From the NCBI GenBank assembly GCA_028023455.1, contig JAQFVV010006273.1, forward strand, positions 808,001 to 872,000: DNA of 64,000 bases, in the 5' to 3' direction. The notes under the pieces were generated by a model that was not told where the DNA came from, ran no database searches, and saw only the letters and a list, made by a program, of their open reading frames with translations. This document shows, in pieces, positions 35,215-47,407 of the stretch. This DNA comes from Epiperipatus broadwayi (taxonomy: Eukaryota; Onychophora; Udeonychophora; Euonychophora; Peripatidae). A program made the position numbers and the translations under genes. Positions within the stretch are counted from its first letter, which is position 1. Each line of letters begins with the position of its first letter.

Positions 35215-36720
35215 CACCTACACTTAATGATTGACTTTAGGGGTACCCATTATTACAAGACTTCCAAAATGATTAGCCAATATATTGTGGACCAATTCAG
35301 TTTTGTCAGATTTATTATCAAATCTTTCAAACACATTAATAGAATTAAAAATATTCCACTCAATAAGCAAGAACATCTGGTGTCATTAGACATCATTGAG
35401 TTATAGGGTTCCATCCTACATTAATTATCATCAAAATTATTAGAGATGCTGGATAAAGTGGACTGAATTCATCATTGAATGCCTAAATTGGATCCACAAT
35501 ATTATTGCCTTATCTAACAATGTTTATTACAAAATGAATGATGGGTAGTCAATGGACCTTCCCATAAGTGGCATAATTTCAAGCATTGTGCTTAAAAAAT
35601 TTTAACAAGAGGTCTTAGCTAAATAATTCAAGCTAATTCCTTCGATGGTATATTTATATGATACATGAATGATGTCATTTGCACTCCCAATGTGCAAATC
35701 AAGGAAATATAACAGAACCAATTATGAATGTTTCTTCAGTAAAATGATCAATTGAGATTGAAGATAATCTAAAAGGTATCAAGTTCCTAGACTTATATAT
35801 TCATCATAAATGAACTAATTAAATTACAAAATACTTGTGAAGCCCATTCATGTGTGAGATGTTATTTGCCCTGAATCTACTACACTAATATCCCATAAAT
35901 TAGCAGGTCTCAATGCATTTTTTATAGGAAACATAATCTGTGTGAATTTGAATCTGACAAAAAAAACTGAAACTTATATCAGATTTATGCTATACTGTAA
36001 AAAACCTTTATACCAAAATTAAACATCTGTCCATCACAAGCCAATGACAACCCTTGGATATCATTACCTTACATTCCTGGGTCTATCTATCATATCAAAA
36101 AGTTTGTGATGTGATTCATCAAGTTGGCCTTCGTACCTCTCCTATTTTGAATCAGCTAATTAACAACACCAAAGATATATTGCCTTTACAGCTGAAATCT
36201 CAAATCATTTACAAAATTTGATGCAACTATACTTTCTTCCATGCTGTATATTATGAGAAATTGGGTGCCAATTTATTCATCCATATTGCGCAACCGAGCC
36301 TAAATATATACAGATGCAAAATCAATTTTTTTATGAGCATGAATTTAATCTAGGCCATGCCCTCAAACCTACTTCCATCAGCATTGTCTGTTCTAAACAT
36401 AATGATGCCGAATGCAAAGTGAAAGAGGTCTGGTGTATTGCCAGGGATAAACATGCAATCAACAAAACAGAATCTTGCATCCCCCTTTCAAAAAAACAGC
36501 CAACATAAATAATTCATTTACCATTCAAATATGTTTCTATTGTGATTTATTCTCTAATAAACATCACAATTTCTTTTCATGGTTAGTGCCATGATTATGA
36601 TTATTACTGTAAATAGTTGAAAGCATGCTAATCATACATTGCTAATTATATAATTCAATGCTTTTCTCTACATATGGTTGTAAGTATATTTTGTATTAAT
36701 AATAACTTAATGAAATAGTT
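35215..36720 (+). pseudogene. Penelope-like element fragment, copy 2
   Basis: This extends further 5' than copy 1 and keeps part of the reverse transcriptase. It has FRGTHYYKTSK (about 35238), the catalytic-Asp region KQEHLVSLDIIEL (about 35368-35405), a weak MGSP-like block near 35545, and a decayed catalytic box near 35650-35670. IKFLDLYI follows near 35783, then TSPILNQLINNTKDILPLQL (about 36140-36195) and GIY-YIG remains (IIYKI ... AVYYEKLGAN, about 36205-36270). It ends near 36720 after an AT-rich 3' region shared with copy 1. Together the two copies form a long inverted repeat with arms of about 0.95 kb. Confidence 0.82.
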
Positions 36721-37515
36721 TTATAATAATCATTTCTAAAATAGTTTTCATCAGCATAGTAATTATGTTACTATTGTCCATTTCAAGTATATTTGAATTT
36801 CAGAATCAAGCCTTTAAAATTATACAAATATTTTAAAATAAATCATACATATCTGTGTTTGATACAAATCTCATATAAATTTAATTAATTATTTTTCACT
36901 TAGCACTATTTAATTCTTAATACCCTTAAATCACATCAATAAGTTTAGAGCCCAAAATTAGTTGCAGCATATCTTTTTAATCAGCATCATTACTAGTTTG
37001 CTAATCTCATACATAGAACTTAATGAGCACATCAAAAAAGAATGTCTTTTATTATTAATAAAATATACGTTCGTTTGGAGATCTGAAGAAAATTACAAAT
37101 GAAAATTTACAACTTATTCATATCTTTTGAAATAGTCAACTTCATTTCAAGATATTAATATAATACCTTAAGTTATTTTTCAAACCTATACATTATTTAT
37201 ATAATTAGTATCATATCTATATTATTTTTTAAAAATCATATGAATATCATATATCTTCATAATGTACTATTTTTTTACATGTGTGAATATACTGTGTACT
37301 ATATATTTTTATAATCATAAATACCCACACATATATGCACACACTCATATCTCACAAAATATATTTTGATTATCAAAAATTCATTGTTAGATATAAGCTG
37401 TAAACAAATTTTTAGTACAGGATTTTTTTTACTCATATATATATATATTAATTTAGACTAATATTGCAAAAGACTAGATAGATCTATAATGTAAATGCAT
37501 GAAAGCAGTGAACAC
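36721..37515. other. AT-rich spacer with (AT)n near 37434-37449
   Basis: No coding, RNA or structured repeat signal apart from the AT microsatellite. Confidence 0.4.
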
Positions 37516-37519
37516 TTAA

Positions 37520-37915
37520 TACCAATATCAATAATAATCAACAATCTCAATCTGTTGTCAAGGCAACTTCCTTTAAAGTTATAATTTGAAAGTTGTAATT
37601 GACTATTTATTAGTCTGCTTAATGAGATTTATTTAAACTTCTTTGAATTAATAATTTCAGTCTCTGTAGTCAAGTTGCAAACTTTAGTGTTTATACATAT
37701 ATTAGACCATAGATAATGGTAGATCTTTATTCTTTAATGATGTTTATTTAAACTTCTTTGAATTAATAATTTCGGTCTCTGTAGTCAAGTTGCAATCTTT
37801 AGTTTTTATACATATATTAGACCATAACTAATGGTCGATTTTCACCTTTATTCTTTAAAAGAAGTCACCTTGATAACAGACTGAGAATGTTGATTGTTAT
37901 TCATACTGGTATTGT
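37520..37915. mobile_element. 396-bp MITE flanked by TTAA
   Basis: Terminal inverted repeats of about 50 bp begin TACCAATATCAATAA on the left. The reverse complement of the right end gives ATACCAGTATGAATAACAATC. The match extends through CTGTTRTCAAGGYRACTTC. TTAA lies immediately outside each end (37516-37519 and 37916-37919), the target duplicated by piggyBac- and Kolobok-type transposases. Inside is a 115-bp direct duplication (37628-37742 and 37743-37850). There is no coding capacity. Confidence 0.82.
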
Positions 37916-37919
37916 TTAA

Positions 37920-39380
37920 GAATTGACTGATTTCACATATTTATATATTAATTTGTGTCAACTACTTTTTTAGAATTTTCATAGAATAAAATTCAGACTT
38001 TATGTAATTTTAAGGAATATTTTCATTTTATAATATGATAAAATAATCAATGTTATTCTAGTAATTTACATTTGACCTACTCAAATTTCCATTAGTCAAG
38101 TAAACTTAAAAAGAAAAAAAAATCACAAATATCACAATTACAAATATATCATTATTTTTTATATCTTATTTCTTTAAAGTCAAACTTTTGTACTCATAAT
38201 AAAATATAGAAACTATCACATGCTGATCTCCATCTTTATATATATATATGTGTGTATGTAGCAAGTCTTTTACTATTGCTTTGCATTAAATTTGTAAATA
38301 TGAATTAACAGTTATTTACATAAATTATGAATATTTATTTATTTAACCAGCATACAAAATACAAGAATTTAATATTGAAACAGATACGCTGTTTCACGTA
38401 TATATTTAAAAGATCTCCCTCTCCCAAAATAAAATGACATAGGTTAAATTTAAATCAGACTAGCAATATGTCAAAAATAAAAAAAGACTAATTATATTAA
38501 ATATTTTAAAGAAAATCAAATTTTTTAAAATGAAAAAGAAAGAAAAGCAAATACATTTATATTTGCAATTAAAGAAAGTATAAATCTTTCTTTATTAAAA
38601 TTAATAAATTCAAAGTTAAAAATCATTTAAATAAAAATCTCTTACTGCTTTCAGCTCATTCTATACTTCAGAAGAATAATTTGTAAGGCAGAATGGCAGT
38701 AATTTAACAATAATTAAAAACGTTTCTTCACCATGAGAAAATTAATTAAAAATTTGAGAACATCTAGCCAGATAAGTAAAAACAGTCTGTTCTCACCAAA
38801 AATAGAATAGCCAATGAACTAGGACTAATGGCACGAACATTGATGAAAACACACCAAAACCCAAATGGATTCAGCAGGCACATCAGGTGATAGGTTGGAG
38901 AATTCAGATTAGAAAAAAAAAGACATTATTTTTTGAGAGAGACGATTGTTAGATTATTATTCTATACTTGAAAATCATGAAAGACAACAATTTTTTATTA
39001 AGAATTTTGAGATTACTAGAAAAGTGAATTAAACTATCAAGCAGCTCCATGAAGAATCAGTGTAATATGGGCAGTTAGCCCATTTTTCTCTTTATTCACT
39101 ACCATGAAGTAAGCCTCCAGTGCCTGTCCAAGTCTTTAGTGGCATTCAAATTCAAGACCCCCCAGTTATTTAGAAACAGCAATAAATGAAGACCTTAGTT
39201 AAAAGGTAAGCATTAGAAAATAATTCAATTATTAATTCTATAATAGTAATAATGTTTCACCTATCAATTATTAATTCTATAATAAGTTAACAATAGAAAA
39301 TTAATGAAATAATATGAAAACAATTGTGTTATATGTTCAAAATTATAAATGTTCTACAAATATGGAATGGCTGATAACAA
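37920..39380. other. AT-rich sequence, nothing assigned
   Basis: No recognisable feature. A slightly GC-richer stretch at 38780-39180 has no readable conserved peptide. Confidence 0.4.
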
Positions 39381-39895
39381 ACTTATGTGTAAAAATATAC
39401 GTCCATGTTTGACTGAATAATAATTATCTACAAACATGAAATTGTTATATATTAGAATAATTAAATCTTGATTTATAAATGTTTAAATGCTTACCTGAAT
39501 AATCCACATCTAGATAAAGTGATAAGACCTATGTCCATGTTTGACTGAATAATAAATATCTATAAACCTGGAAGTACTATATATCAGAATAATTAAATAA
39601 TGATGATTTTTAAATGTTTAAATGCTTACCTGAATAGTCCACATCTGAATAAATAATAAAATTGATGTAAAAATATACATCTATGTTTGACTGAATAATG
39701 ATTATCTACAAACATGAAATTATTATATATTAGAATAATTAAACGATGATGATTTATAAATGTATAAATGCTTACCTGAAAATACACATCCGGATAAAGT
39801 GATAAGACCTATGTCTATGTTTGACTGAATAATAATTATCCACAAACATGAAATTGTTATATATTAGAATAATTAAATGATGATGATTTATAAAG
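39381..39895. repeat. Tandem array, four copies of about 132-146 bp
   Basis: CCATGTTTGACTGAATAAT-type starts occur at about 39401, 39533, 39679 and 39813. Each unit continues with an ATTATCTACAAACATGAAAT block, TATTAGAATAATTAAA and GCTTACCTGAATA. The copies are close in sequence, so the array is relatively recent. The last copy is partial. Confidence 0.88.
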
Positions 39896-40301
39896 GCCCA
39901 TGTATATGTATACTTGATAAAAAAGCTTTTTGATGACTTCACACAAGATGAACTGAAATGAGCTTTCATTTGATACAAATAATGAACTCTATTGGAAGGA
40001 CTTATCAATAATTATTGTTAATAAAATGGTTATTAAAAATTAATTTTAGTTGTTCAGTTCCATTTTGCATCACTAATCATTCATTGCATTCTCTCACAAG
40101 AACCTCATGCCTCCTGAGCTATGCTCGGCATAACCAGATGATGGTAACCATTTAAAAAACCAAACATAAATTTCTAGATGCTTCCAGTCTCTATGGTACT
40201 ACATCCTCTGATGAACAAGAAATATTGTTGTATGTGAGATGACATCTGCATTGGAGAGTGCCAATCGATAGTTCCTTCCTGCAATATGCTCATCAGAAAA
40301 T

Positions 40302-40329
40302 AAAACCAACCAAGAGTGGGGTTGGTTTT
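40302..40329. repeat. Perfect 10-bp stem-loop followed by T-run
   Basis: AAAACCAACC and GGTTGGTTTT flank the 8-base loop AAGAGTGG. In shape it resembles a terminator hairpin, but in this eukaryotic context it is more likely the remnant end of a small inverted-repeat element. Confidence 0.6.
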
Positions 40330-40628
40330 TGATCAGTTACAATATTTTAAAAAGAATTTGTTCTTTTTAATTAGTAAAATAAAAATGAATCTAATATGTA
40401 CAATTTTTTCAGTGATAGCTTATAGAAACAGACATTAAAATAACTTCAATCTATAAAAGTGATTAAAAATTATTAATGCCAAAAATGAAGAATAGTAATT
40501 AAATTTGAAATGTAAAAATCATTAATTTAAAATACTGGAAAAAGTTTCATAATCAGTTCCCAGTTTAATATAAAAGCATCATTTCTGCTGAAAATAATCA
40601 TCATTCAGCTAATGATAAAAGAATAAAA

Positions 40629-41733
40629 GGTCATCTTCTCTTAGCATGTTGAAAACCATCAGAGTGTACTTTTTATGTAAACAAACACAAATAGAACGTT
40701 ACTGGGGTTTTTTTTTTCAACTTTAACATTATTTTCTAAAATGGAATAATTACATTTTTAAATTACATTAGACATTTTAGTGCCTTGCTACATTTTGCAA
40801 ACAATTTTTAAACAATTTACAAAATGACATTATTTTGTAAAAAATATTATTTTTGAAAATACAAGAAGTACAATATTTTAAATTACATTCCACAAGACAG
40901 CATGCTGCACTGGAATGTGCATGGTGGTGGTGGTGGGGGCAATGGTTTTGCTAGTTCAAAGGATCGGCCAAAAAATGCAGTACTCAATTTACGAACCACC
41001 ATTATTTTCTAAAATACAATAATTATATTTTTAAACTACATTAGACATGTCAGCACATCACACTGGAATGTGGGGTAGTTTTGCTGGTCCAAAGGATCGG
41101 CCAAAAGCTGCAGTACTTTGAATCAAACTAAGATTATGATTTGCAAAACAACGTGCAACTTCAGACATTTTATTTCTCATATCTGCTCTTAATCTGACCA
41201 AAAGATGTAGTACTCTGATCAAACCAAGCTTAAGATTTCAAAAACAACATGCAATCTCAGCCATTTCATTTGACTCGTAGCTATTCTCATGCAAACTTGT
41301 CTAGACTTGTGTGAAATGGTGCTTAGCCCAACCCTTTTGCAATTGTTTTCATATTCCATGATGTATAGAAAAGCATGGGGATGGGTTTACTATTATTAGT
41401 ATGTAATACTACATTAATTAGGGTGTAAGATCACTATTATGAAGGCATATTACAACAGTTAGGGCCAGTTGAATTCCAAACACCCTCACGATATACAGTA
41501 GTGATCTGTTAAGTGTGTGCATTTGCAGTGTCACAAAGCACATCAGTGGGTCATAATATTGGTGTGCAACACCATCTAAGCCTGCAATGGCTAATATGAG
41601 CAGAACTGTTCTATAGGCCGTAACTTTCTATGCAAAAGCACAGAAATATTGGGCTGCGTAAATGGCATGTTTCTGTGTGCTTGCATAGAAAGGATACCCT
41701 CTTGTGGTTTCAACATGCTAAGAGAAGACTACC
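40629..41733. mobile_element. Non-autonomous hAT-type MITE, family M1 copy 2
   Basis: The ends carry the same terminal repeat as the MITE at 1513-2701: GGTCATCTTCTCTTAGCATG on the left and GGTAGTCTTCTCTTAGCATG as the reverse complement of the right end. The flanking octamers are gaataaaa (40621-40628) and aaataaaa (41734-41741), a 7 of 8 match. The interior differs from copy 1. Here it is built of two diverged direct copies, with a CATTATTTTCTAAAATRSAATAATT block at about 40729 and 41001 and a CAAAGGATCGGCCAAAA block at about 40958 and 41090. A short GGT/GGC-rich spot lies at 40922-40940. No transposase is encoded. Confidence 0.85.
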
Positions 41734-42089
41734 AAATAAAATCTACTACAGAAAAATCTTAAGTGAAACTCCTGAATGATGTTGCGAAAAATTTATATCC
41801 CCAATACATGTTAAACCTACTTTTATAATACTCATACTTCAAATTTGGATTTATAATTTTCAGCCATTATGAATACTCTGCAGAATGAAGATCTCTTGAA
41901 GTTTAATTCAGTTTCTCTGATTCATAGTCTCACTTCTCTACACAGCTAAAAAAAATTTAAATTAATATACTTTCTTTATTTATTTTTTTTACAAAGTGCT
42001 ACAATGAATTACTTAGTGAGATTTTTTTTTCCCTTCAATATCATGTTACTTAGATTCTTTTGTCATTCTCTTCTATATTTTTTTCTTTT

Positions 42090-42279
42090 TTATATTATTT
42101 ATAAGGCAATATATATTTTTATGACATTGTTTCCAGCTTGTAAAGATTCCAAATAGCTATGTTTTGTTATTGTTTGGAAGGTACTTGATAGTATTCTTAT
42201 ATATTGCAAAACATACATTCCTTTTTTTTCAACACATGATATTCTTTTATTATCAAAGACTAACCATATTAATCTAATC
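42090..42279 (-). pseudogene. Possible 3' tail of LINE-B beyond the hAT insertion
   Basis: The minus-strand frame here (IWLVFDNKRIS, then IRILSSTFQTITKH) is compatible with the C-terminus of a Tx1/L1-like ORF2. It lies exactly where LINE-B would continue once the hAT element (42280-44990) is removed. I infer continuity from position and general character. The peptide match alone is weak. Confidence 0.35.
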
Positions 42280-44990
42280 CAGTGTTTCCCAATCTGTGTT
42301 CTGCAAAACACTGGTGTTTATAAAAATTTCAAAAGTGTTCTGCGATAAGGTCAAATTATCATTATATCAAACTATTTCATAATATTTAACTTTATATCAA
42401 TGCAATTATGTTTATAGTTTAATATTTAAAATCTCAATTTGATTACATTACAACATATTTTGGTTGTTATTATTTTAATATTTTTTAGCACTGGCAGCAT
42501 GTTGAGTGAATGCATTGGCAACCCATAATGTTCTAACACTAATCTGGATGGCTCAAATCGGTATCATGTCAGAAGTGAGTTTGCATGTCACATAGGACAA
42601 GTGTGTTTCTAAGCCATACATTCTCTTACAAAATGTCTGGTTCATGAGTAACCCAGATATTGATAATGTGTTATATTATATGCATCATGTGTGTATCAGA
42701 CCACTGTGTTTCTGGCCTAATTGGTACACTTCACTTCAAACTCTACTGCAGTCTGCTACTCCTTCCGACTATTAACAGAAGAACGGAGGAGGATCAGATA
42801 TTTAGCTATTACTACAGTTTGTTTTTGTCTTTATTTTCAAATGGGGGTGATACATGGTAATTGTTACACAGTTAAAATTCTAATAACAACATTCTATTAA
42901 CAAACAATTGTAAGTTAATTAAATATTTATGTAATTATAATTTGTAATAAATTTTATACTTCTAGAAATAATTTGATAGATTTATCGTAAGGAAAAATAA
43001 TTATGATGCAAATTCAAACTAAGATAATGAAAATAAATAGGAAGATAGTTTAAATGAAAAGCCCAGCTGTTTAAAAAATATAAAATTAATCATTAGTATA
43101 TGGATGAATATCAATGTGTTGTATAGGTGGACTTAAATATGCTAATAGTGAATAGTTCCTGCAAAAGTGAAATGACATTTTACAACTAACTTTTAAATAC
43201 CAATAAAAACACACACACACACAAAGAATGTATTTCAAAAAAATTGTAAAATTATCAGATAAAACTTAAACAGCATCATCCAAAATAGCACAAATAGTAG
43301 CTATGAAACAAAAACCATATATGATAGTCAAGTCATTAATTTTACCAGCAAGTTCCAAAATTGCCAATATTATGTTTGGGGAAGATGCAAAAAAAGAAGT
43401 AATGAAAATACCTCTCCCAAATAACATTATTCAAAGAATGATATTGATATGGCATGTGACATTGAAGGCAGACTTACAAGTAAACTTCACAATACATATT
43501 TTGCTCTTCAAATTGATGAATGTATTGATATCAATTGAAAAGCTATTTTATTTAAATTCATTAGATTTGTTAAAGAAAATAAATTAGTCAATGAATTTTT
43601 GTGTTGTAGAGAGTTATCAGAAAGAACAATGGGAGAAACCTTACTTTGAACATTTAAATTTGACCTGTGAACAATGCAAAGAAATTTGTACTGATGGGGG
43701 TCCATCAATGGTAGACTCAGTCAAAGGATTTGTGACATATGCAAAGCAATAAAACAGTGAGATTTATTTAAACCACTGCTTCTTACATAAAGAGCCACTT
43801 ATTGCAAAAACCTTACCTGCTGAATTAGAAAGTGTTCTAATTAGCATTGTTAATATAGTAAATTACATAAAGATGACACTGTTGAAATCTCGAATATTTA
43901 AACAACTGTATTTACTGATGCAAGGAAAGTATAAAGGTTTACTTTTCCATACAAAAATCAGGTGGCTTTCTTGAGGAAAGGTGCTTTACCATATGCTAGA
44001 AGTAAAATAAAAGAATTACTTCTTTCCTTCAAACAAAAAAATATGTACTTCACACAAGATCTTAAGTATGATATGTGGTATGCTAAATTGGGTATTTAAC
44101 AGATATTTTTAATTATTTAAATACTGTAAATATAACCATGCAAGGTGCAAATAAAAACATCTTAACATCAATAGACAAACTATCATCAGCTTTCCACAAG
44201 AAGATCATTCTTTAGGTAAAAAAAGAGTAGAAGAAAATAATTTTAGCATGCTTCCGTCTGTGTGCAACATTAGAACTGATTGTGTTTCTTTGACATCAGA
44301 ACGCTTATCAATATTGGACAACAATGTAAAAAAATATTCCCTTTCTCTGAATACAGATAAATATGACTGGGCTAGGAATCCATTTTCAAAAGAATTACCT
44401 GATAATCCTGAATTTAATGTGCCAGAGGAGGAGGAGCTTATATCCTTGTCACCTGATCGCATTTTGAAAATCAAACATATTGAAACTGAATTCTGGCCAT
44501 CTGTCCAACAAGAATATCCATAAATATAAAAAAAGGCATAAAAATTTATTATGTTTTTCAACTTCATATTTATGTAAACTAGGATTTTCCACATTAACCA
44601 ACATAAAAATTAAAAAAAGACAGGTTAACAAATTTAGAGAAAAAAATGACGGTGACCTTGTCTTTGTCTATATCCCAATATAGAAGAAATATGTAAAAAC
44701 ATCAGACTCAAGTTTCACATTAAATAAGTTACTTGAGTAAAACTATTTTTTCTGTAAATATTTTATTTAATTATAAATTATAATTATTTTATCAATATCT
44801 GTGCTTATATAATAATAATTTTTTCAATAAATATTAACATATAACAATAAATATTGATTTGAAATTGTAACTGTCCAATTTTAATTAAAGAACTGATGAC
44901 AAACTTATTTCATTTTAACTTAGGTAAGTGTTCCAACTAAAACTTTTTCTCACAAGCATTCCATACTTTAGAAAAGGTTGGGAACCACTG
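42280..44990 (+). mobile_element. Complete but dead hAT element with terminal inverted repeats
   Basis: The left end reads CAGTGTTTCCCAATC, and the reverse complement of the right end reads CAGTGGTTCCCAACC. That is 13 of 15 matched and typical of the hAT (Charlie-like) end consensus. Flanking octamers are atctaatc (42272-42279) and atctaagt (44991-44998), a 6 of 8 match. Total length is 2.7 kb. Inside is a degenerate ZBED-type transposase on the plus strand. It is inserted in the 3' part of LINE-B, so it is younger than that LINE. Confidence 0.88.
43060..44690 (+). pseudogene. hAT transposase pseudogene (ZBED5/FAM200-like)
   Basis: A degraded BED zinc finger is readable at about 43105-43200 (QCVV ... 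KSEMTFYN). Then come KQKPYMIVKSLILPA (from 43306), MFGEDAKKEVMKIPLPNNII (about 43372-43431), and the catalytic-core block QIDECIDI (about 43510-43535). ICTDGGPSMV-like sequence is near 43685-43712, RWLS near 43960, and SLNTDKYDWARNPF near 44350-44390. The end of the dimerisation domain follows (LCKLGFSTLTNIKIKKRQVN, about 44570-44630). Stops and frameshifts occur throughout. It is a different subfamily from the pseudogene at 300-3240. Confidence 0.87.
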
Positions 44991-44999
44991 ATCTAAGTA

Positions 45000-46435
45000 T
45001 ATGTATAATTACTGATATTTATTATAGGATTCAAAATTTAAATTGATGCATCTTTGGAGCATTTGTTTGAGATTATTATATTTTGAAAAGCAAAGGCTCT
45101 TAGCGGGGCAAAATAAGTACTATATAGAAAAATGGGCAGGAAGTCCACAATGGATGTATTACAAAGATTATATATTGGATTAAAGGTAAATTCACATTTG
45201 TCAATAAATGTTGTTTAGTTGAAATGGTACCTTGAAGTAAATTAAATAAGAATTTTCTCCAGGATTAAGATACATATAAGTTTTGGAATTTAATTAGGGT
45301 CTTAGCTACTTTAAGCATTATCCAAGAGGGTCTTGATTAATATATATTTTAGGTTCTTATATAAATTGTATCAACTGAGCCTATGCTCAATGTATCTATC
45401 AGATGGGTATGCTGACAGGCACAATCAGTCAGGAAAATTCTTCTAGAATACTAGAATATGACAAAACATTTAGAAAAACTATAGGTGGTAATATTGTATT
45501 CATTTAATAATTTCCTAGAATTGCTAAACAAACCTTGGCTTTTATATATGAGAAAGTTTAGGAGCAAATTAAATTTAATCCATCTGATTGGATAGCAAAC
45601 AATTTGATTGATTACCATCATGAAATGTACCCAAACATATTTTATTCATTTTATTTATTATGACATTTAACACATTCATGCTTCCCAATATAGTATTAGT
45701 TATTTTTATTTTTACTATTGGATACAATAACTTTGATGAGAATGGCTTGATTTTATTTATGAACTTGTTAAGTACAAGTTGATTTAACTGGTAACTTATT
45801 TTAACTTTAGACAGATAAGTAGAATGCAGAAAAATATTGATGGCACACCCACACATTGCTATTGGATTGGTCTACCTGTAGAAAGCTGTCACATGAATGA
45901 TTTTTCTGGCCATAGTATGGATCTATTCTCAGTCTGATAATTCTTCAATTTGCTTAGAACAAAAAGAATATTAGCTAAACTCTGAAATATTTTTATAATG
46001 TCATCTATAAATAATGCAGAATTTATAGTGACTCCCAAATGAGGCAGATAAAGAACTTCAATAGTTTGTTCTATCTGTTTAATCAATGGATCTATATGAA
46101 CTGCATACAATATTGATGCCAATGGCAATCCTTGCAGTATCCTTCTACTAGGTTTGAATACTTTTGAGAAATAAAAATAGTTCTTGAATTTAAAGGATCT
46201 ATTAGTAACATTTTGATTGGTTATTATTAAATATTGGTGCTATAGTAATAATTGTCAAAGTGTCAAGCAAATATTCCCAAATGATAATATTAAGTGCCAT
46301 TTTAAAATCTATCTGGAAAACTACACCGTCTGCTTACTTATTGGATTTTACATATAAAATGGCTTCGTGGACTAACAGTATGAGATGAAAATCACAATAT
46401 CCTTTAACTGCATGATTAGGCAGTGTAACAGTCAA
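45000..46435 (-). pseudogene. LINE-B (Tx1/L1-like) reverse transcriptase relic
   Basis: The minus strand reads HAVKGY (about 46405-46425), LLVHEAILYVKSNK, then VVFQIDFKMALNIIIWEYLL (first catalytic Asp, about 46270-46330). GLPLASILYAVHIDPLI lies at about 46080-46130, and the second catalytic box is ALFIDDIIKIF (about 45985-46017), an F[I]DD form of YADD. The thumb region follows: IFLHSTYLSKVKISYQL and ILGSMNVLNVIINKMNKICL at about 45650-45830. Frameshifts lie between these blocks. An endonuclease-like segment at 49600-50310 in the same orientation, and the position of the inserted elements, suggest one long LINE broken by insertions. Confidence 0.82.
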
Positions 46436-46446
46436 AACACATGTAT

Positions 46447-47396
46447 CTCGTTAACATAGTGCAGAATTCGACCACCACACCGAACAGCAGCACCATCGAG
46501 TAGCGAAGCCACCCATGGTACCGAGTTCGAACATAGTTTATCGGTTCCACACTACAATCTACGGAACAACGCCTCTGATGCGACATAAGTAAACACTTCC
46601 TTAGGCACGGTGGTCAGGGAGATGCACGAGATTCATGGTATTGTTTCCGAGTTGGCCAACAATCAAACGAATATTAATTCACATATATAATCGAGGAAAT
46701 ATATATAATGGGCATCGAATAAATGAAAACTTAACTACAGACGTACAGTTAAAATTATTTATTTACGTATTTAATAAAAAAAACATTATTAAATGTTATT
46801 CAGAGTTTCAATAGCTAATTGGCAATTTTACTATATATAAAAATACATTTATTTATAAAGAGCATTCATTTATATGAAGGCGTAATCTAGCTACCTAAGG
46901 TTCCCAAGTGAGTATTTCTAATGCGCACTGTAGGGGATTTATACTTTGCACTGCAAGAGTCATCCGTGGCGGCGGACATACATTTATTTAATAAAAATAT
47001 TTATTTTACGACTAAGGGCGAACATTTATTTGAGAGTGGATGATGAAGATAATGCCGAGGCGGAGTGATATAGAGAGAATGATAAACTAAATAAAGGGAC
47101 ACGTGGTACGCTTTAGAAGGGCGATATAAAATGGCAGCACTGAAACTGCAATGCCGTGAATAAGTTTATAAGGGCTTCGGGTTGGTCTCTGCCTCGACCC
47201 GAAGAGGTAAGGTGTCACATGAGCATAACCAGGGACAAACGGTCCGTGTCGCAATTTTCCAGTTGGCTGCGTGACGGTCGTCAAGCCCTTGGGGAACATT
47301 ATCATGTCCACTTGTGTAGGACGACTGGGGTTAATTCAACCCTATAGAATCCGGAGTATTCATGGCGTGGAATGAGCCATCGTGGCTTTAAAACGT
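46447..47396. mobile_element. 950-bp CpG-richer insertion in LINE-B, class unknown (LTR-like?)
   Basis: An exact 11-bp direct repeat AACACATGTAT lies on both sides (46436-46446 and 47397-47407). Within it CpG dinucleotides are common, unlike the rest of the window, which suggests a younger or foreign sequence. It contains a TATAAAA box at about 47126 followed by a GC-rich region, and a perfect 8-bp hairpin CTTCGGGT/ACCCGAAG (about 47175-47205). That is the layout one would expect of an LTR promoter. However, neither TG...CA ends with a 5-bp duplication nor clear terminal inverted repeats could be set. LINE-B reading stops here and may resume at 47408-47530. Confidence 0.55.
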
Positions 47397-47407
47397 AACA
47401 CATGTAT

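Noticed and set aside
40205-40240. CTGATGA followed by GAAAT, hammerhead-like
   Set aside because: Only four bases separate the two core segments, leaving no stem II, and the flanks do not pair as stem I.
40250-40295. Minus-strand CTGATGAG with downstream GGAAC
   Set aside because: The spacing and stem II do not fit, and GAAA is not intact.
40302-40329. Rho-independent terminator
   Set aside because: The hairpin plus T-run has the right shape, but the window is clearly eukaryotic and no transcription unit ends here.
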